64,000 nt of DNA from Rhizobium ecuadorense (lineage in GTDB: Bacteria > Pseudomonadota > Alphaproteobacteria > Rhizobiales > Rhizobiaceae), in NCBI RefSeq assembly GCF_001187535.1, contig NZ_LFIO01000935.1:29831-93830 (forward strand), read 5' to 3'. A model generated the notes under the pieces. It ran no database searches, was not told where the DNA came from, and was given only the letters and a program-made list of their open reading frames with translations. Positions 15,764-23,862 of this stretch are shown here, in pieces. Numbering within the stretch: the stretch's first letter is position 1; each line of letters starts with the position of its first letter. The translations under genes were made by a program, and so were the position numbers.

Positions 15764-15997
15764 ATGGCTGTTGAATACCTCGGCTCGGGTTCCACGGACG
15801 GAACCCAACTCGGCCGTAGCGCCACCGACAAGGTGGGCCTCTACGGTGTTACTCCGGTGGCGCAACGCACCAGCACAGTGCTGGCGACGTCTCTCCTGTC
15901 GGCATCCTCCTACGTTTCGGTGGCTTCCAATACCGCGGCGATCATGCTGGAACTGACAAATGCGCTGATCGCGCTCGGGGCCTACAAAACCTCGTGA
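15764..15997 (+). CDS. Small head-associated protein
   Basis: The 77-residue protein follows the coat gene by 12 bases with the strong site AAGGAGACAGACC. Its pattern (GSTDGTQLGRSATDKVGLYG, then beta-rich repeats of Ser/Ala/Val) recurs as a small uncharacterised protein next to phage coat genes. A decoration or head-stabilising role is inferred. It overlaps the next gene by GTGA. Confidence 0.6.
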   Translation: MAVEYLGSGSTDGTQLGRSATDKVGLYGVTPVAQRTSTVLATSLLSASSYVSVASNTAAIMLELTNALIALGAYKTS

Positions 15998-16659
15998 CGA
16001 AAATCGTCATCGCGACCCCCAGCCTCGCCGGTCCGACCGAGCCCTACAAACGGGCTTTGGCCGGATCGGCACCCTTGCTGGAAAACGCCCACTTCATTCA
16101 GGAAATCGGCAATCCATACATCTCGGCTGCGCGCGCTACCATGCTGCGCAAGGCGATGGATGGGCAGGCCGACATCGTGGTCTTCATCGACTACGACCTG
16201 AGTTGGGCGCCTGAAGACCTCGTTACCCTTATCAACACCCCCGGCGAAGTCGTGGCTGGAACCTACCGGTTCAAGAAGGATGAGGAAGAATACATGGGCG
16301 GATGGCTCACGGACGCGACCGGTCGACCGGTATTGCGCGACGATGGCTGTATACATGCCCATCGAATCCCCGCCGGCTTCATGAAGATCACCAAGGAAGC
16401 CGTCGATAAATTCATGCGCGCCTACCCAGAACTGATTTACGGCTCACGCTACGCGGCGGCTGTCGATCTGTTCAACCACGGTGCTATCGACGGCGTCTGG
16501 TACGGCGAGGATTACGCCTTTTCGAAGCGCTGGACGGAAAAGTGCGGCGATATCTGGCTGATCCCTGATCTCAACATCTCGCATCACAGCAGTGATCGGG
16601 AGTTTCCCGGCAATCTCCATGAATTCCTTCTGCGTCAGCCTGGGGGCTCGAAAGCATGA
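15994..16659 (+). CDS. GT-A-fold glycosyltransferase-like protein in the head operon
   Basis: The 221-residue protein resembles GT-A glycosyltransferases. The N-terminal Rossmann-like start KIVIATPSLAGP, the metal-binding D-x-D as VVFIDYDLSWAPED (near residue 65), a lid segment with Arg/Lys, and an aromatic acceptor region (DGVWYGEDYAFSKRW) are visible. It begins at GTG 15994 in a GTGA overlap and is coupled to the adaptor gene. It may glycosylate a virion protein or a host surface sugar. The substrate is unknown. Confidence 0.7.
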   Translation: MTKIVIATPSLAGPTEPYKRALAGSAPLLENAHFIQEIGNPYISAARATMLRKAMDGQADIVVFIDYDLSWAPEDLVTLINTPGEVVAGTYRFKKDEEEYMGGWLTDATGRPVLRDDGCIHAHRIPAGFMKITKEAVDKFMRAYPELIYGSRYAAAVDLFNHGAIDGVWYGEDYAFSKRWTEKCGDIWLIPDLNISHHSSDREFPGNLHEFLLRQPGGSKA

Positions 16660-17300
16660 GCATTTCGAATTATTCCGAGCTGAAGGCTGCTATTTCGGAC
16701 TGGATGGCTCGCTCCGACCTATCAGGCAACGCCGCTGACTTCATCACGCTTGGCGAGGCACGTCTCAACCGCCTGCTTGGCCAAGTCGCCACCACGGCCA
16801 CGCTTTCCGGCTCAATCGGCGCGCAGACGCTCAGCATCGCCTCCCTGTCCGTTCAGGAACCGCAAAACCTCTACTACACGCAGGGCGAAACGGAATGGTT
16901 TCTTGTCCCTCGCGCCTTGGGCACGTTCTCGACGACGACGATCCAAGGCCAACCCTCCATGTGGGCGATCGAGGGCAGCACAATCTCGCTCGATCGGCCG
17001 ATGATCGAAGCCTATTCATTCCGGTTCGTCTATCTCGGCCGCTTTGCCCTTTCGGATGCCGCGCCGACCAACGAATTCCTCACCAACAACCCGGATCTCT
17101 ATCTGGCCGCCGCCATTGTCTGGGGCTGCGCCTACACCAAGGATGCCACTATCCAGGCATGGAAAGGCATGCTCGACGAGTTCACGGCGGAAGTTGCGAA
17201 CGAGAATTCCCGCAAGAAGCGCTCTCAGCTCACGGTTGACCCGGCGCTTGGGCTGATGGGCCGCGCTCGCTGGAACGTCAGGACCGATTCCACCCCATGA
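16656..17300 (+). CDS. Head-to-tail adaptor, P22 gp4-like
   Basis: The 214-residue protein has the helical N-terminus YSELKAAISDWMARSDLSGN with DFITLGEARLNRLL, typical of phage adaptor proteins that form a ring under the portal. A beta-rich middle and a second helical half with LYLAAAIVWGCAY follow. Position before the gp10-like hub and size agree. It overlaps its neighbours by four bases at each end. Confidence 0.75.
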   Translation: MSISNYSELKAAISDWMARSDLSGNAADFITLGEARLNRLLGQVATTATLSGSIGAQTLSIASLSVQEPQNLYYTQGETEWFLVPRALGTFSTTTIQGQPSMWAIEGSTISLDRPMIEAYSFRFVYLGRFALSDAAPTNEFLTNNPDLYLAAAIVWGCAYTKDATIQAWKGMLDEFTAEVANENSRKKRSQLTVDPALGLMGRARWNVRTDSTP

Positions 17301-18754
17301 TGATCCCATTCCCCCCGTTCGAGCCCGACAAGAGCCCGTTTGAAGGCTCCAGCAGTTCGAACGTCGTCAACGCTCTGCCTGTCGCCAATGGCTGGGGGCC
17401 GATGCCGGGGCTGACCGAGATCTCCGATGCTCTGGCGGCCGAATGCCGCGGCGCTGTCTACGTGCGCACGGCGGCCGGAACCTATGTCATTATTGCGGGC
17501 ACGGCGACCCGCCTCTACCGGCTCAACACCACTGATTATTCGTGGGTGGATATCAGCGGCCCGAGCGCGCCGTATAACGTGCCGCTGCAGGACGCATGGA
17601 CGTTCACGCGTTTCGGCGACAAGCTGGTTGCGCACAACCTCTCCGATCCAATCCAGCTCTATGACATCGAGGTGGCCGGGAACTTTGCCAATCTCGCCGG
17701 CAGCCCGCCGAAAGCGAAATATTCGTGGGTGGCCGGCGATTTCCTCGTCCTTGGCTATCTCGACAGCACCAACGGCCAGAAGACGGTTCAGTGGTCGGGG
17801 ATCAACGATATCGAATACTGGACAGTCGGGAAAAAGGGCTGCGACGTTCAGGAGTTGCCGGAAGGCGACGAGGTCATGGGCGGCTTTGCCGATACGGGCG
17901 GCTTCTCTGTTATCCAACGCTCTGCCATGCAGTTCTTCACCTTTGCACCCGCCTCCGGCTTCACCTTCACGCGCACGGTGCTGAACGCCAAGCAGGGAAC
18001 GCTTGCGCCGCGGTCGATCGTCTCGATTGGCCCTGGCCGGTTCTTCTATCTCTCGGAAGATGGTTTCTTCGGCGGCGTCAATCGTCAGCCGATCGGCGCG
18101 GAACGGGTGGACCGGTGGTTTCTGGAGCAGGTTGACCAGACCTATCTCGGCGACGTTCAAGGATCTGCCGATCCGTTCAACAAGATCGTGTGGTGGAAAT
18201 ACCGCGCTCTGAACGGCAATTTCTACCGTCTCGGCTATGACTGGCAGCTTGATCGCTGGTGCACCACCGATATTGCAGTTGGCGAGATGATGGCGCTGGC
18301 AACCCCTTCGCTGTCCTGGGATGGCCTCGATACCCTTTATTCGAAGATTGCAGACGTTGCGGAGCCATTCGACAGCCGGTTGTTCTCTGGTGGCCGCCCG
18401 ACCTTCGCGACCTTCACCACCGACAACAAGCTGGCCTATTTCTCCGGCCCTGATCTGCAGGCGACGATCGAGACGGCACAGGTTGAGATCGATCAGAACA
18501 CCCGAACATTCGTCAACAGCGCCCGCGTCATTACCGACGCGCCGATATCCGGCTTTACCCTGGCTGATGGCACGATGAGCTACCACGGCGACGCGGTCAC
18601 ATGGTCAACCGCCAACGCGGCAAACCGTGCCGGCCTCGTGCCGTTCCGGTCTGATGGGCGGCTGCATAAGTTCCAACTGGTGATTGCCGAAGCAACGGTC
18701 TGGACCATCGCCAGCGCAGTCAACGCCCACGGCGCGGCGAGTGGTGAGCAATGA
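17297..18754 (+). CDS. Packaged-DNA stabilisation/tail hub protein, P22 gp10-like
   Basis: The 485-residue protein is beta-rich with repeated WD-like blades (FTRFGDKLVAHN, YSWVAGDFLVLG, GPGRFFYLSEDGFFG), consistent with the beta-propeller hub formed by gp10-type proteins that plug the portal and hold the tailspikes. Its N-terminus (FPPFEPDKSPFE, then VVNALPVANGW) is characteristic. It is coupled to the adaptor upstream and to a small structural gene downstream by ATGA overlaps. Confidence 0.75.
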   Translation: MMIPFPPFEPDKSPFEGSSSSNVVNALPVANGWGPMPGLTEISDALAAECRGAVYVRTAAGTYVIIAGTATRLYRLNTTDYSWVDISGPSAPYNVPLQDAWTFTRFGDKLVAHNLSDPIQLYDIEVAGNFANLAGSPPKAKYSWVAGDFLVLGYLDSTNGQKTVQWSGINDIEYWTVGKKGCDVQELPEGDEVMGGFADTGGFSVIQRSAMQFFTFAPASGFTFTRTVLNAKQGTLAPRSIVSIGPGRFFYLSEDGFFGGVNRQPIGAERVDRWFLEQVDQTYLGDVQGSADPFNKIVWWKYRALNGNFYRLGYDWQLDRWCTTDIAVGEMMALATPSLSWDGLDTLYSKIADVAEPFDSRLFSGGRPTFATFTTDNKLAYFSGPDLQATIETAQVEIDQNTRTFVNSARVITDAPISGFTLADGTMSYHGDAVTWSTANAANRAGLVPFRSDGRLHKFQLVIAEATVWTIASAVNAHGAASGEQ

Positions 18755-19098
18755 GCGTTCTCGGCACATTCGTTGGCAATGTCGATCAACCGGTTTCCGT
18801 GGCGCTGGCCGGCACGAGCCTGACTGACGTGGTGACGGCGACCGATGACAGCCTGACCGCCGCGTCTGTGGCCTTCGCCAACGATTCAGCCGGCGCCGTC
18901 ACCTGCTACATCTACTGGTATCAGGCCAGTACGACGACCGATTGGGTGATCTGGGTGGGCTCTGTCCCGACGAAGACCACGACGATTGTCTCTGACCTGC
19001 CCATCCGGCTTCGCGACGGCGACAAGATCAAAGTCATCGGAGCCGCGAGCGTCAAGGCTACCGTCATCACCATGTTGAACTTTGCTCTCGGCCGATGA
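18751..19098 (+). CDS. Small beta-rich structural protein
   Basis: The 115-residue product is beta-strand rich, with Thr/Val repeats and aromatic residues (YIYWYQASTTTDWVIWV), and lacks enzymatic motifs. It lies between the hub and the GNAT-like gene with ATGA overlaps on both sides. A minor virion role is likely but not shown. Confidence 0.55.
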   Translation: MSVLGTFVGNVDQPVSVALAGTSLTDVVTATDDSLTAASVAFANDSAGAVTCYIYWYQASTTTDWVIWVGSVPTKTTTIVSDLPIRLRDGDKIKVIGAASVKATVITMLNFALGR

Positions 19099-19496
19099 GG
19101 ATTGCTATCGCCAACGCTCAAGAGGTTGATCAAATCTGGCCTCTGTTTTCGGCACGCCTCCAGGCGGCATGTGAACGGACCGGCGGTGACATCTCATCGG
19201 GCGAACTCTGGCAGATGTGCCGATCGGGGCAAGCGTTCTGTGTCGTTGCCTTCGATGACAGCCCAAAAGCGATCCTGATCATGCAATTCCAGAAATGGAC
19301 GGCAAAGACCGTCATGCGCTGCCTCGGGATTGTTGGCGATGGCGTCAATGAATGGCTCCCGGCGGCTCGAGACTTCATTTCGCAGATGGCGAAGGACGGC
19401 GGCGCTACCAGCTTTGTTGCCGAAGGCCGGGAAGGGTGGGCGGCACTCTTTCCTGACGCGAAAAAACTCCGCATCACTTTCGAGGTGCCTTTATGA
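19095..19496 (+). CDS. GNAT-like small phage protein
   Basis: The 133-residue protein has an acyltransferase-like layout: an N-terminal strand-helix (RIAIANAQEVDQIWPLF), a central strand pair (FCVVAFDDSPKAILIM), and a late motif FVAEGREGWAALFPDAKKL that recurs in GNAT-like proteins of podovirus head operons. The acetyl-CoA P-loop is not obvious, so catalysis is uncertain. It is coupled on both sides by ATGA overlaps. Confidence 0.6.
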   Translation: MRIAIANAQEVDQIWPLFSARLQAACERTGGDISSGELWQMCRSGQAFCVVAFDDSPKAILIMQFQKWTAKTVMRCLGIVGDGVNEWLPAARDFISQMAKDGGATSFVAEGREGWAALFPDAKKLRITFEVPL

Positions 19497-20317
19497 CCGG
19501 TTCAAGCAAGCAGACAACAACCAGCAATTCCGCGCCGTGGGCAGCCGCGCAACCGGCGCTCAAGCAGGGAATTGGTGCGGCGCAGAGCCTTTACAACAGC
19601 GGAACCGGCGCGCAGGTCTACACCGGCTCTACCGTCGTGCCGTGGGATGCCAAGACCACGCAGGGCATGGGCGTCATCAGCAATGCCGCAAATGCCAACA
19701 GCGGCGGCCAGGGCACGTCTGGGCAATATCAGGACATCATCAACAACGGCGGCTACAATGCCGGCCAGCTCGACGCGCTGAACAATACGCGCGCTGTCGC
19801 CAATGGCTCATTCAACATCAACGAAGATCCGGGCTTTCAGCAGGTGGTTGACCAAGCAACCAATTCGGTCAATGGCAGCGCATCGGCGGCCGGCCGGTAT
19901 GGTTCCGGCGCAAACCAGCAGCTTCTCGGCAGCACGATCGGCGACCTCGGCGCGCGGCAGTATCAGGCGTGGCAGGCCCGCAAGGACTCGGCCAACAGCA
20001 ATCTTTTCAATATGTCGCAGCAAGGGATCGGCAACCTTTCGACGGCCTATAGCGGCCTCCAAGCTCCGGCGCAAAGCCTAATGCAGGTTGGCGCCATGAA
20101 CGAGGATCTGGCAACGCGGCAGATGAACGACAAACTGCGGATCTTCAACGAGCGGCAGTCGAAACCTTGGGAGAATTTGTCAAGATTGAACGCGATTGCC
20201 TCTGGAGCAGGGCAGTTGGGTTCAAGCCAGACGCAATCGCAACCTGGACAAAATCCATTTCTCACGGCTCTTGGGTACGGCGCATCCGGGGCTGGATTGC
20301 TCGGATCGCTTTTCTAG
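19493..20317 (+). CDS. Ejection (internal virion) protein, gp7-like
   Basis: The 274-residue protein is Gln/Ser/Gly-rich with low-complexity ends (TGSSKQTTTSNSAPW, and SSQTQSQPGQNP near the C-terminus), a helical middle (LGARQYQAWQARKDSANSNLF) and a glycine-rich hydrophobic tail. Such composition is typical of the small P22-type DNA-ejection proteins carried inside the virion. It precedes two further ejection-type proteins, interrupted by a minus-strand HNH gene with which it converges (four-base overlap). Confidence 0.65.
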   Translation: MTGSSKQTTTSNSAPWAAAQPALKQGIGAAQSLYNSGTGAQVYTGSTVVPWDAKTTQGMGVISNAANANSGGQGTSGQYQDIINNGGYNAGQLDALNNTRAVANGSFNINEDPGFQQVVDQATNSVNGSASAAGRYGSGANQQLLGSTIGDLGARQYQAWQARKDSANSNLFNMSQQGIGNLSTAYSGLQAPAQSLMQVGAMNEDLATRQMNDKLRIFNERQSKPWENLSRLNAIASGAGQLGSSQTQSQPGQNPFLTALGYGASGAGLLGSLF

Positions 20318-20865
20318 CCTCTGCCATGGTTTGGGTGATAACCAAATTCCTTTTCGGCCCGTAAGCGCGCGGCAATAGCATCACTGATGTCATCGTAGAC
20401 ACCGAGACTTCTAAGGCGCCCATCCACAGTGATGTGGGCCTTCCACCGCTTCTTGTCTCTGATGACGCCGCAAACGCCGCTTTTATTGGACGAGAAACGC
20501 TTTCTGTTCCGCTGGTTTTCCAATCGGCTGACATCGCGTAAATTGGTGATCCGGTTGTCTTTCGGATCGCCGTTAATGTGGTCAATGCAGTCTTTCGGCC
20601 AGTCTCCGGAATGCAATAACCAAGCAACCCGGGCCGCGCCATATTGGCGGTCGAAGATATTGCCGCACAGGTAACCTTTGCCGTCGACTGTAAGAAAAGC
20701 CTCCTTGTTGGCGAATTGGTTGTTCCATCGCTTCGCGTTGGTGGTCGAGCCTCCAAGGCAGGCATCAGAAAACATCTCGACCGGCCTCGGAAGCCAAAAC
20801 AGCTTTCCGGTCTCCGGCTCATACTTGAGAAGCTTGGAAATTTCTGCGAACGTCAGTTCAGCCAT
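20314..20865 (-). CDS. HNH homing endonuclease with AP2-like domain
   Basis: The 183-residue protein contains the HNH core DCIDHINGDPKDNRITNLR (residues about 92-110), with the following SRLENQRNRK. Its C-terminal AP2-type DNA-binding module has SGVCGVIRDKKRWKAHI and SLGVYDDISDAIAAR. It is a free-standing homing endonuclease, a selfish element that cuts phage DNA lacking it. It runs opposite to the surrounding late operon and has its own strong ribosome site (AGGAGGTCGAA). It splits the ejection-protein genes without breaking either. Confidence 0.9.
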   Translation of the reverse strand: MAELTFAEISKLLKYEPETGKLFWLPRPVEMFSDACLGGSTTNAKRWNNQFANKEAFLTVDGKGYLCGNIFDRQYGAARVAWLLHSGDWPKDCIDHINGDPKDNRITNLRDVSRLENQRNRKRFSSNKSGVCGVIRDKKRWKAHITVDGRLRSLGVYDDISDAIAARLRAEKEFGYHPNHGRG

Positions 20866-20977
20866 TTCGACCTCCTGTAAGGTTGGCTTGGTTAGAGCGC
20901 GTCGTGGGATTGCCGTCCCCGGCGCGTTCGCATTTTACCATTGCTATACCTCAGATAGCAACAAGAAGAGGTCTTAA

Positions 20978-22048
20978 ATGGCACTTCCTCCCTTCGCCAA
21001 TGGGTTCCAGCCGTGGCTCCGCGGCAACTCCGATATGCTGCTTCAGGCAGGCGCTGGCCTCCTCGGCGGCTCGAACCCTCAAGAGCAGGTCGCAGGGCTC
21101 GCCCAAGGCGTTGCCGGCGTCCGCCAGCGCAACAAGACGCTCGAATTTCTCCGCACGCAGAACCCGGATCTCGCGGCGGCCGTCGAAAGCGGCGCGCTGT
21201 CCGGTGGCGATGCCTACAAGCTGTTCTATCAGCAGAAGCTTGAGGCGCAGAAGCCGAAGAACAATTACATGTCGGCCGGCGGCTCGCTCTACAACACCGA
21301 AACCGGCCAATGGATGACGCCTCCAAAAGCTCCCGGCGATGTTGATCAGGAGACCTTTTACGGCAACCCGATCCCGATCCAGACGCCGAACGGCATCCAA
21401 TACGGCCAGATAGGCAGCAGGGGATCATTCAAGCCGATTGACATCGGCAACGGCAACACGTTCGCCCCACCAGCGAAGACCGTCGATCTCGGAAACTCTG
21501 TTGGGATCATTGGGCCCGGTGGCGTGCAAACCAACAACATTCCGAAAGACCTTGCTGGCGCCGAAGAGCAAAAGGCGCTCGGCAAGGGGCAGGGAGAGGC
21601 AACGATAACGGCAAGGACAGCACTGCCGGCCGCTCAACAGGCCGCTACAGACGTAGCCAACCAAGTCAACCGCCTGAAGAACGACCCCGATCTTGCAAGT
21701 GTTCTCGGGCCGCTCGACTCCATCACGCCGAACATCAGTGAAGGTTCTAACCGTGTGCAGGGATACATCAACCAGCTCGGCGGCGGCGCGTTTCTCCAGG
21801 CCCGCACCCTTCTCAAGGGCGGCGGCCAGATCACCGACTTCGAAGGAAAGAAAGCCGAGCAGGCTTACATCCGCCTCAATCAGGCGCAGGGCCCTGAAGA
21901 TTTCAAAGCGGCTCTCGACGATTTCAACGATGCGGTCCAATCGGGCCTTGCGAAGCTCGCCGCCCAGGCAAATCACGGCCAAACCCAGCCGCAAGGTTCG
22001 CCCGGAACCGTCCGTCGTTATAACCCGCAGACGGGGAGAATTGAATAA
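20978..22048 (+). CDS. Internal virion/ejection protein, gp20-like
   Basis: The 356-residue protein has an N-terminal GNSDMLLQAGAGLLGG region, a flexible Gly/Pro-rich middle, and a C-terminal helical domain (FLQARTLLKGGGQITDFEGK, then AYIRLNQAQ) that recurs in phage DNA-transfer proteins. It lies right after the HNH insertion and overlaps the next gene by TAATG. A role in DNA ejection through the cell envelope is inferred from composition and order. Confidence 0.65.
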   Translation: MALPPFANGFQPWLRGNSDMLLQAGAGLLGGSNPQEQVAGLAQGVAGVRQRNKTLEFLRTQNPDLAAAVESGALSGGDAYKLFYQQKLEAQKPKNNYMSAGGSLYNTETGQWMTPPKAPGDVDQETFYGNPIPIQTPNGIQYGQIGSRGSFKPIDIGNGNTFAPPAKTVDLGNSVGIIGPGGVQTNNIPKDLAGAEEQKALGKGQGEATITARTALPAAQQAATDVANQVNRLKNDPDLASVLGPLDSITPNISEGSNRVQGYINQLGGGAFLQARTLLKGGGQITDFEGKKAEQAYIRLNQAQGPEDFKAALDDFNDAVQSGLAKLAAQANHGQTQPQGSPGTVRRYNPQTGRIE

Positions 22049-23682
22049 TGCCCGTCCAGATCCAGGCGCCGAACGGCGAAATCGTCGAATTCCCGGACGG
22101 CACGGCTGATGACGTCATCGTCAGGGCCATGCAGGCGACATACGGCCAGGATGATTTGAGCACTGCCAGCGCCGACACCAAGGCGCTCGCCTCTGAGTTT
22201 TCGGCGGCGCTCCAGAACCCTTCCAAGGCAATCGATGACCAGCGTGTCGCTGACGCCAAGGCCAATCGGGACGATTTTTATAGCCGCGGCATCTATGCCG
22301 GGAAGTACAACCCGCTCGGGCCGATCGCCAAGGTCATAGACGCTGGCGCAAGCGCGGCGCAACGCGCACCGTTGCTTGGGTGGGACGATGAAATAACCGC
22401 CGGCTGGCGCTCTCTCATCGGAGATACCGACTATGCCACGGCGCAGGCGCAGGAGGACGCCAAAAAGACCGCCATGCGGCAGCAAAACCCCGTCGCATCC
22501 GTTGCTGGTGATATCGGCGGCGGTCTCGTCATGGCGCGTGGTCTTCCGAACGTTCTCGCTGGCCGGAACCTGCCGATCATCGGGCGCACTGGTGCCGCTG
22601 CTATCGAGGCTGGCGGATACGGCGCTGTCACCGGGGCCGGCGAGGCAAAACCTGGCGATCGATTGGTGGGGGCGGCAACCGGCGGCATGCTCGGGGCCGG
22701 CTTCGGCGCCACCTTGTCGAAGGTCGGCGATGTGCTGGCTTCCAGGGCCGCCCGCAAGGCGGCAGGTGCTGCGGCGCCTACGGCCGATGAACTGAAAGTG
22801 GCGTCAAAGTCGCTTTACGATCAAGCCTATCAGTCGGGCGTTGCCATCGCTCCTCAAGCGGCCGATAACATCGTGAACAATATGACGGTAGCCGCCGGCC
22901 GTATCAATGAAACGCTGCGCCCGAAGACGGCCGGCATTCTTGCCGATGTGCAGGCGCTTCGCGGCAAGCCTATGGATCTCCAGACATTTCACGAGTTGCG
23001 TCAGGAAATAGACCTCGCAATCCGCGGCGCTGAGCCTGGAGATGAGCGGATGCTTCTGCGGATGCGCGATATCCTGAACAGTTTCGCCGATAATGCCCAG
23101 CAGGGCCATCTTACCGGCCCCGCCAGTGGGCTGAAGACGTTCCGCGAAGCTGATGATCTGTGGGCGAAGCGTTCGAAGGCACAATTGCTTGAAGATCTGT
23201 TCGATCTCGCCGACGTGAAGTCGGGCAGGTATTCCCAATCCGGCATGGAAAACGCACTTCGCGACAAGGCATCGCAGCTCTATACGCAGATCGTCAAGGG
23301 CAAGGTCAAAGGGTTCACGGCCGAGGAAATCGGCGTCATCCGGCAACTGGCGAAAGCTGAAACGAGCGGCGCAGTGGCGAAATGGGTTGCCAAATTCGCG
23401 CCGCGTGGGGTTGTCTCTGCAGGCGCTGGTTCTGCACTAGGGGCGTCGATCGGTTCGCTTTTCGGGCCTGCGGGGACGGCGATCGGGTTCGCTACTCCTG
23501 GCGCAATTGGGCACGTGGCCGCCAGGTCAGTGGACAACGCGGCTCTTCGAGGCATTCAGGCGGTTCGCAACGCAGCAGCCAGCGGCACGGCGCCGGTCCT
23601 CAACGCCATTTCAAACCGTGCGCTGCCTCTGATCGGTCCAGGGGCGGCGGCCGTCAGTAGCCAAGTACAGCGGCGTAGATAA
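22048..23682 (+). CDS. Large ejection protein with glycine-zipper hydrophobic segments, gp16-like
   Basis: The 544-residue protein has a short N-terminal beta module (VQIQAPNGEIVEFPDG) and a helical body. Several Gly/Ala-rich hydrophobic stretches (GGGLVMARGLP; VGAATGGMLGAGFGATL; SAGAGSALGASIGSLFGPAG) could insert into membranes during DNA transfer. This matches large podovirus ejection proteins. It starts in a TAATG overlap with the preceding gene, and its last 29 bases overlap an antisense small gene. Confidence 0.65.
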   Translation: MPVQIQAPNGEIVEFPDGTADDVIVRAMQATYGQDDLSTASADTKALASEFSAALQNPSKAIDDQRVADAKANRDDFYSRGIYAGKYNPLGPIAKVIDAGASAAQRAPLLGWDDEITAGWRSLIGDTDYATAQAQEDAKKTAMRQQNPVASVAGDIGGGLVMARGLPNVLAGRNLPIIGRTGAAAIEAGGYGAVTGAGEAKPGDRLVGAATGGMLGAGFGATLSKVGDVLASRAARKAAGAAAPTADELKVASKSLYDQAYQSGVAIAPQAADNIVNNMTVAAGRINETLRPKTAGILADVQALRGKPMDLQTFHELRQEIDLAIRGAEPGDERMLLRMRDILNSFADNAQQGHLTGPASGLKTFREADDLWAKRSKAQLLEDLFDLADVKSGRYSQSGMENALRDKASQLYTQIVKGKVKGFTAEEIGVIRQLAKAETSGAVAKWVAKFAPRGVVSAGAGSALGASIGSLFGPAGTAIGFATPGAIGHVAARSVDNAALRGIQAVRNAAASGTAPVLNAISNRALPLIGPGAAAVSSQVQRRR

Positions 23683-23839
23683 ACTTTGATATTTGGGAAA
23701 GGACGATTGCCACAATAAACAGCGGCAACGTCACATTGAAAAACCAGAAGGCTCCCGGCCCCCAAAACGGTTCTTTCTTCCCCTCGCGCCGCCATTCGCT
23801 CTCGTGAAGATCGAGATTCTTGCGGAAATCGTCGTTCAA
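23654..23839 (-). CDS. Antisense small membrane protein between late genes
   Basis: The 61-residue product has a charged N-terminal half (NDDFRKNLDLHESEWRREGK) and one hydrophobic span (WFFNVTLPLFIVAIVLSQI). It reads from TTG 23839 with AAGGGGTAAATA upstream, a good ribosome site on the minus strand. It fills the otherwise empty 180-base gap between two plus-strand late genes and overlaps the end of the first. A lysogenic-conversion (moron) gene is plausible. The function is unknown. Confidence 0.5.
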   Translation of the reverse strand: MNDDFRKNLDLHESEWRREGKKEPFWGPGAFWFFNVTLPLFIVAIVLSQISKFIYAAVLGY

Positions 23840-23862
23840 TATTTACCCCTTCAGGTGGCAGC

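Noticed and set aside
17225..18586. Minus-strand 453-codon frame
   Set aside because: Shadow of the gp10-like gene, with no domain signature.
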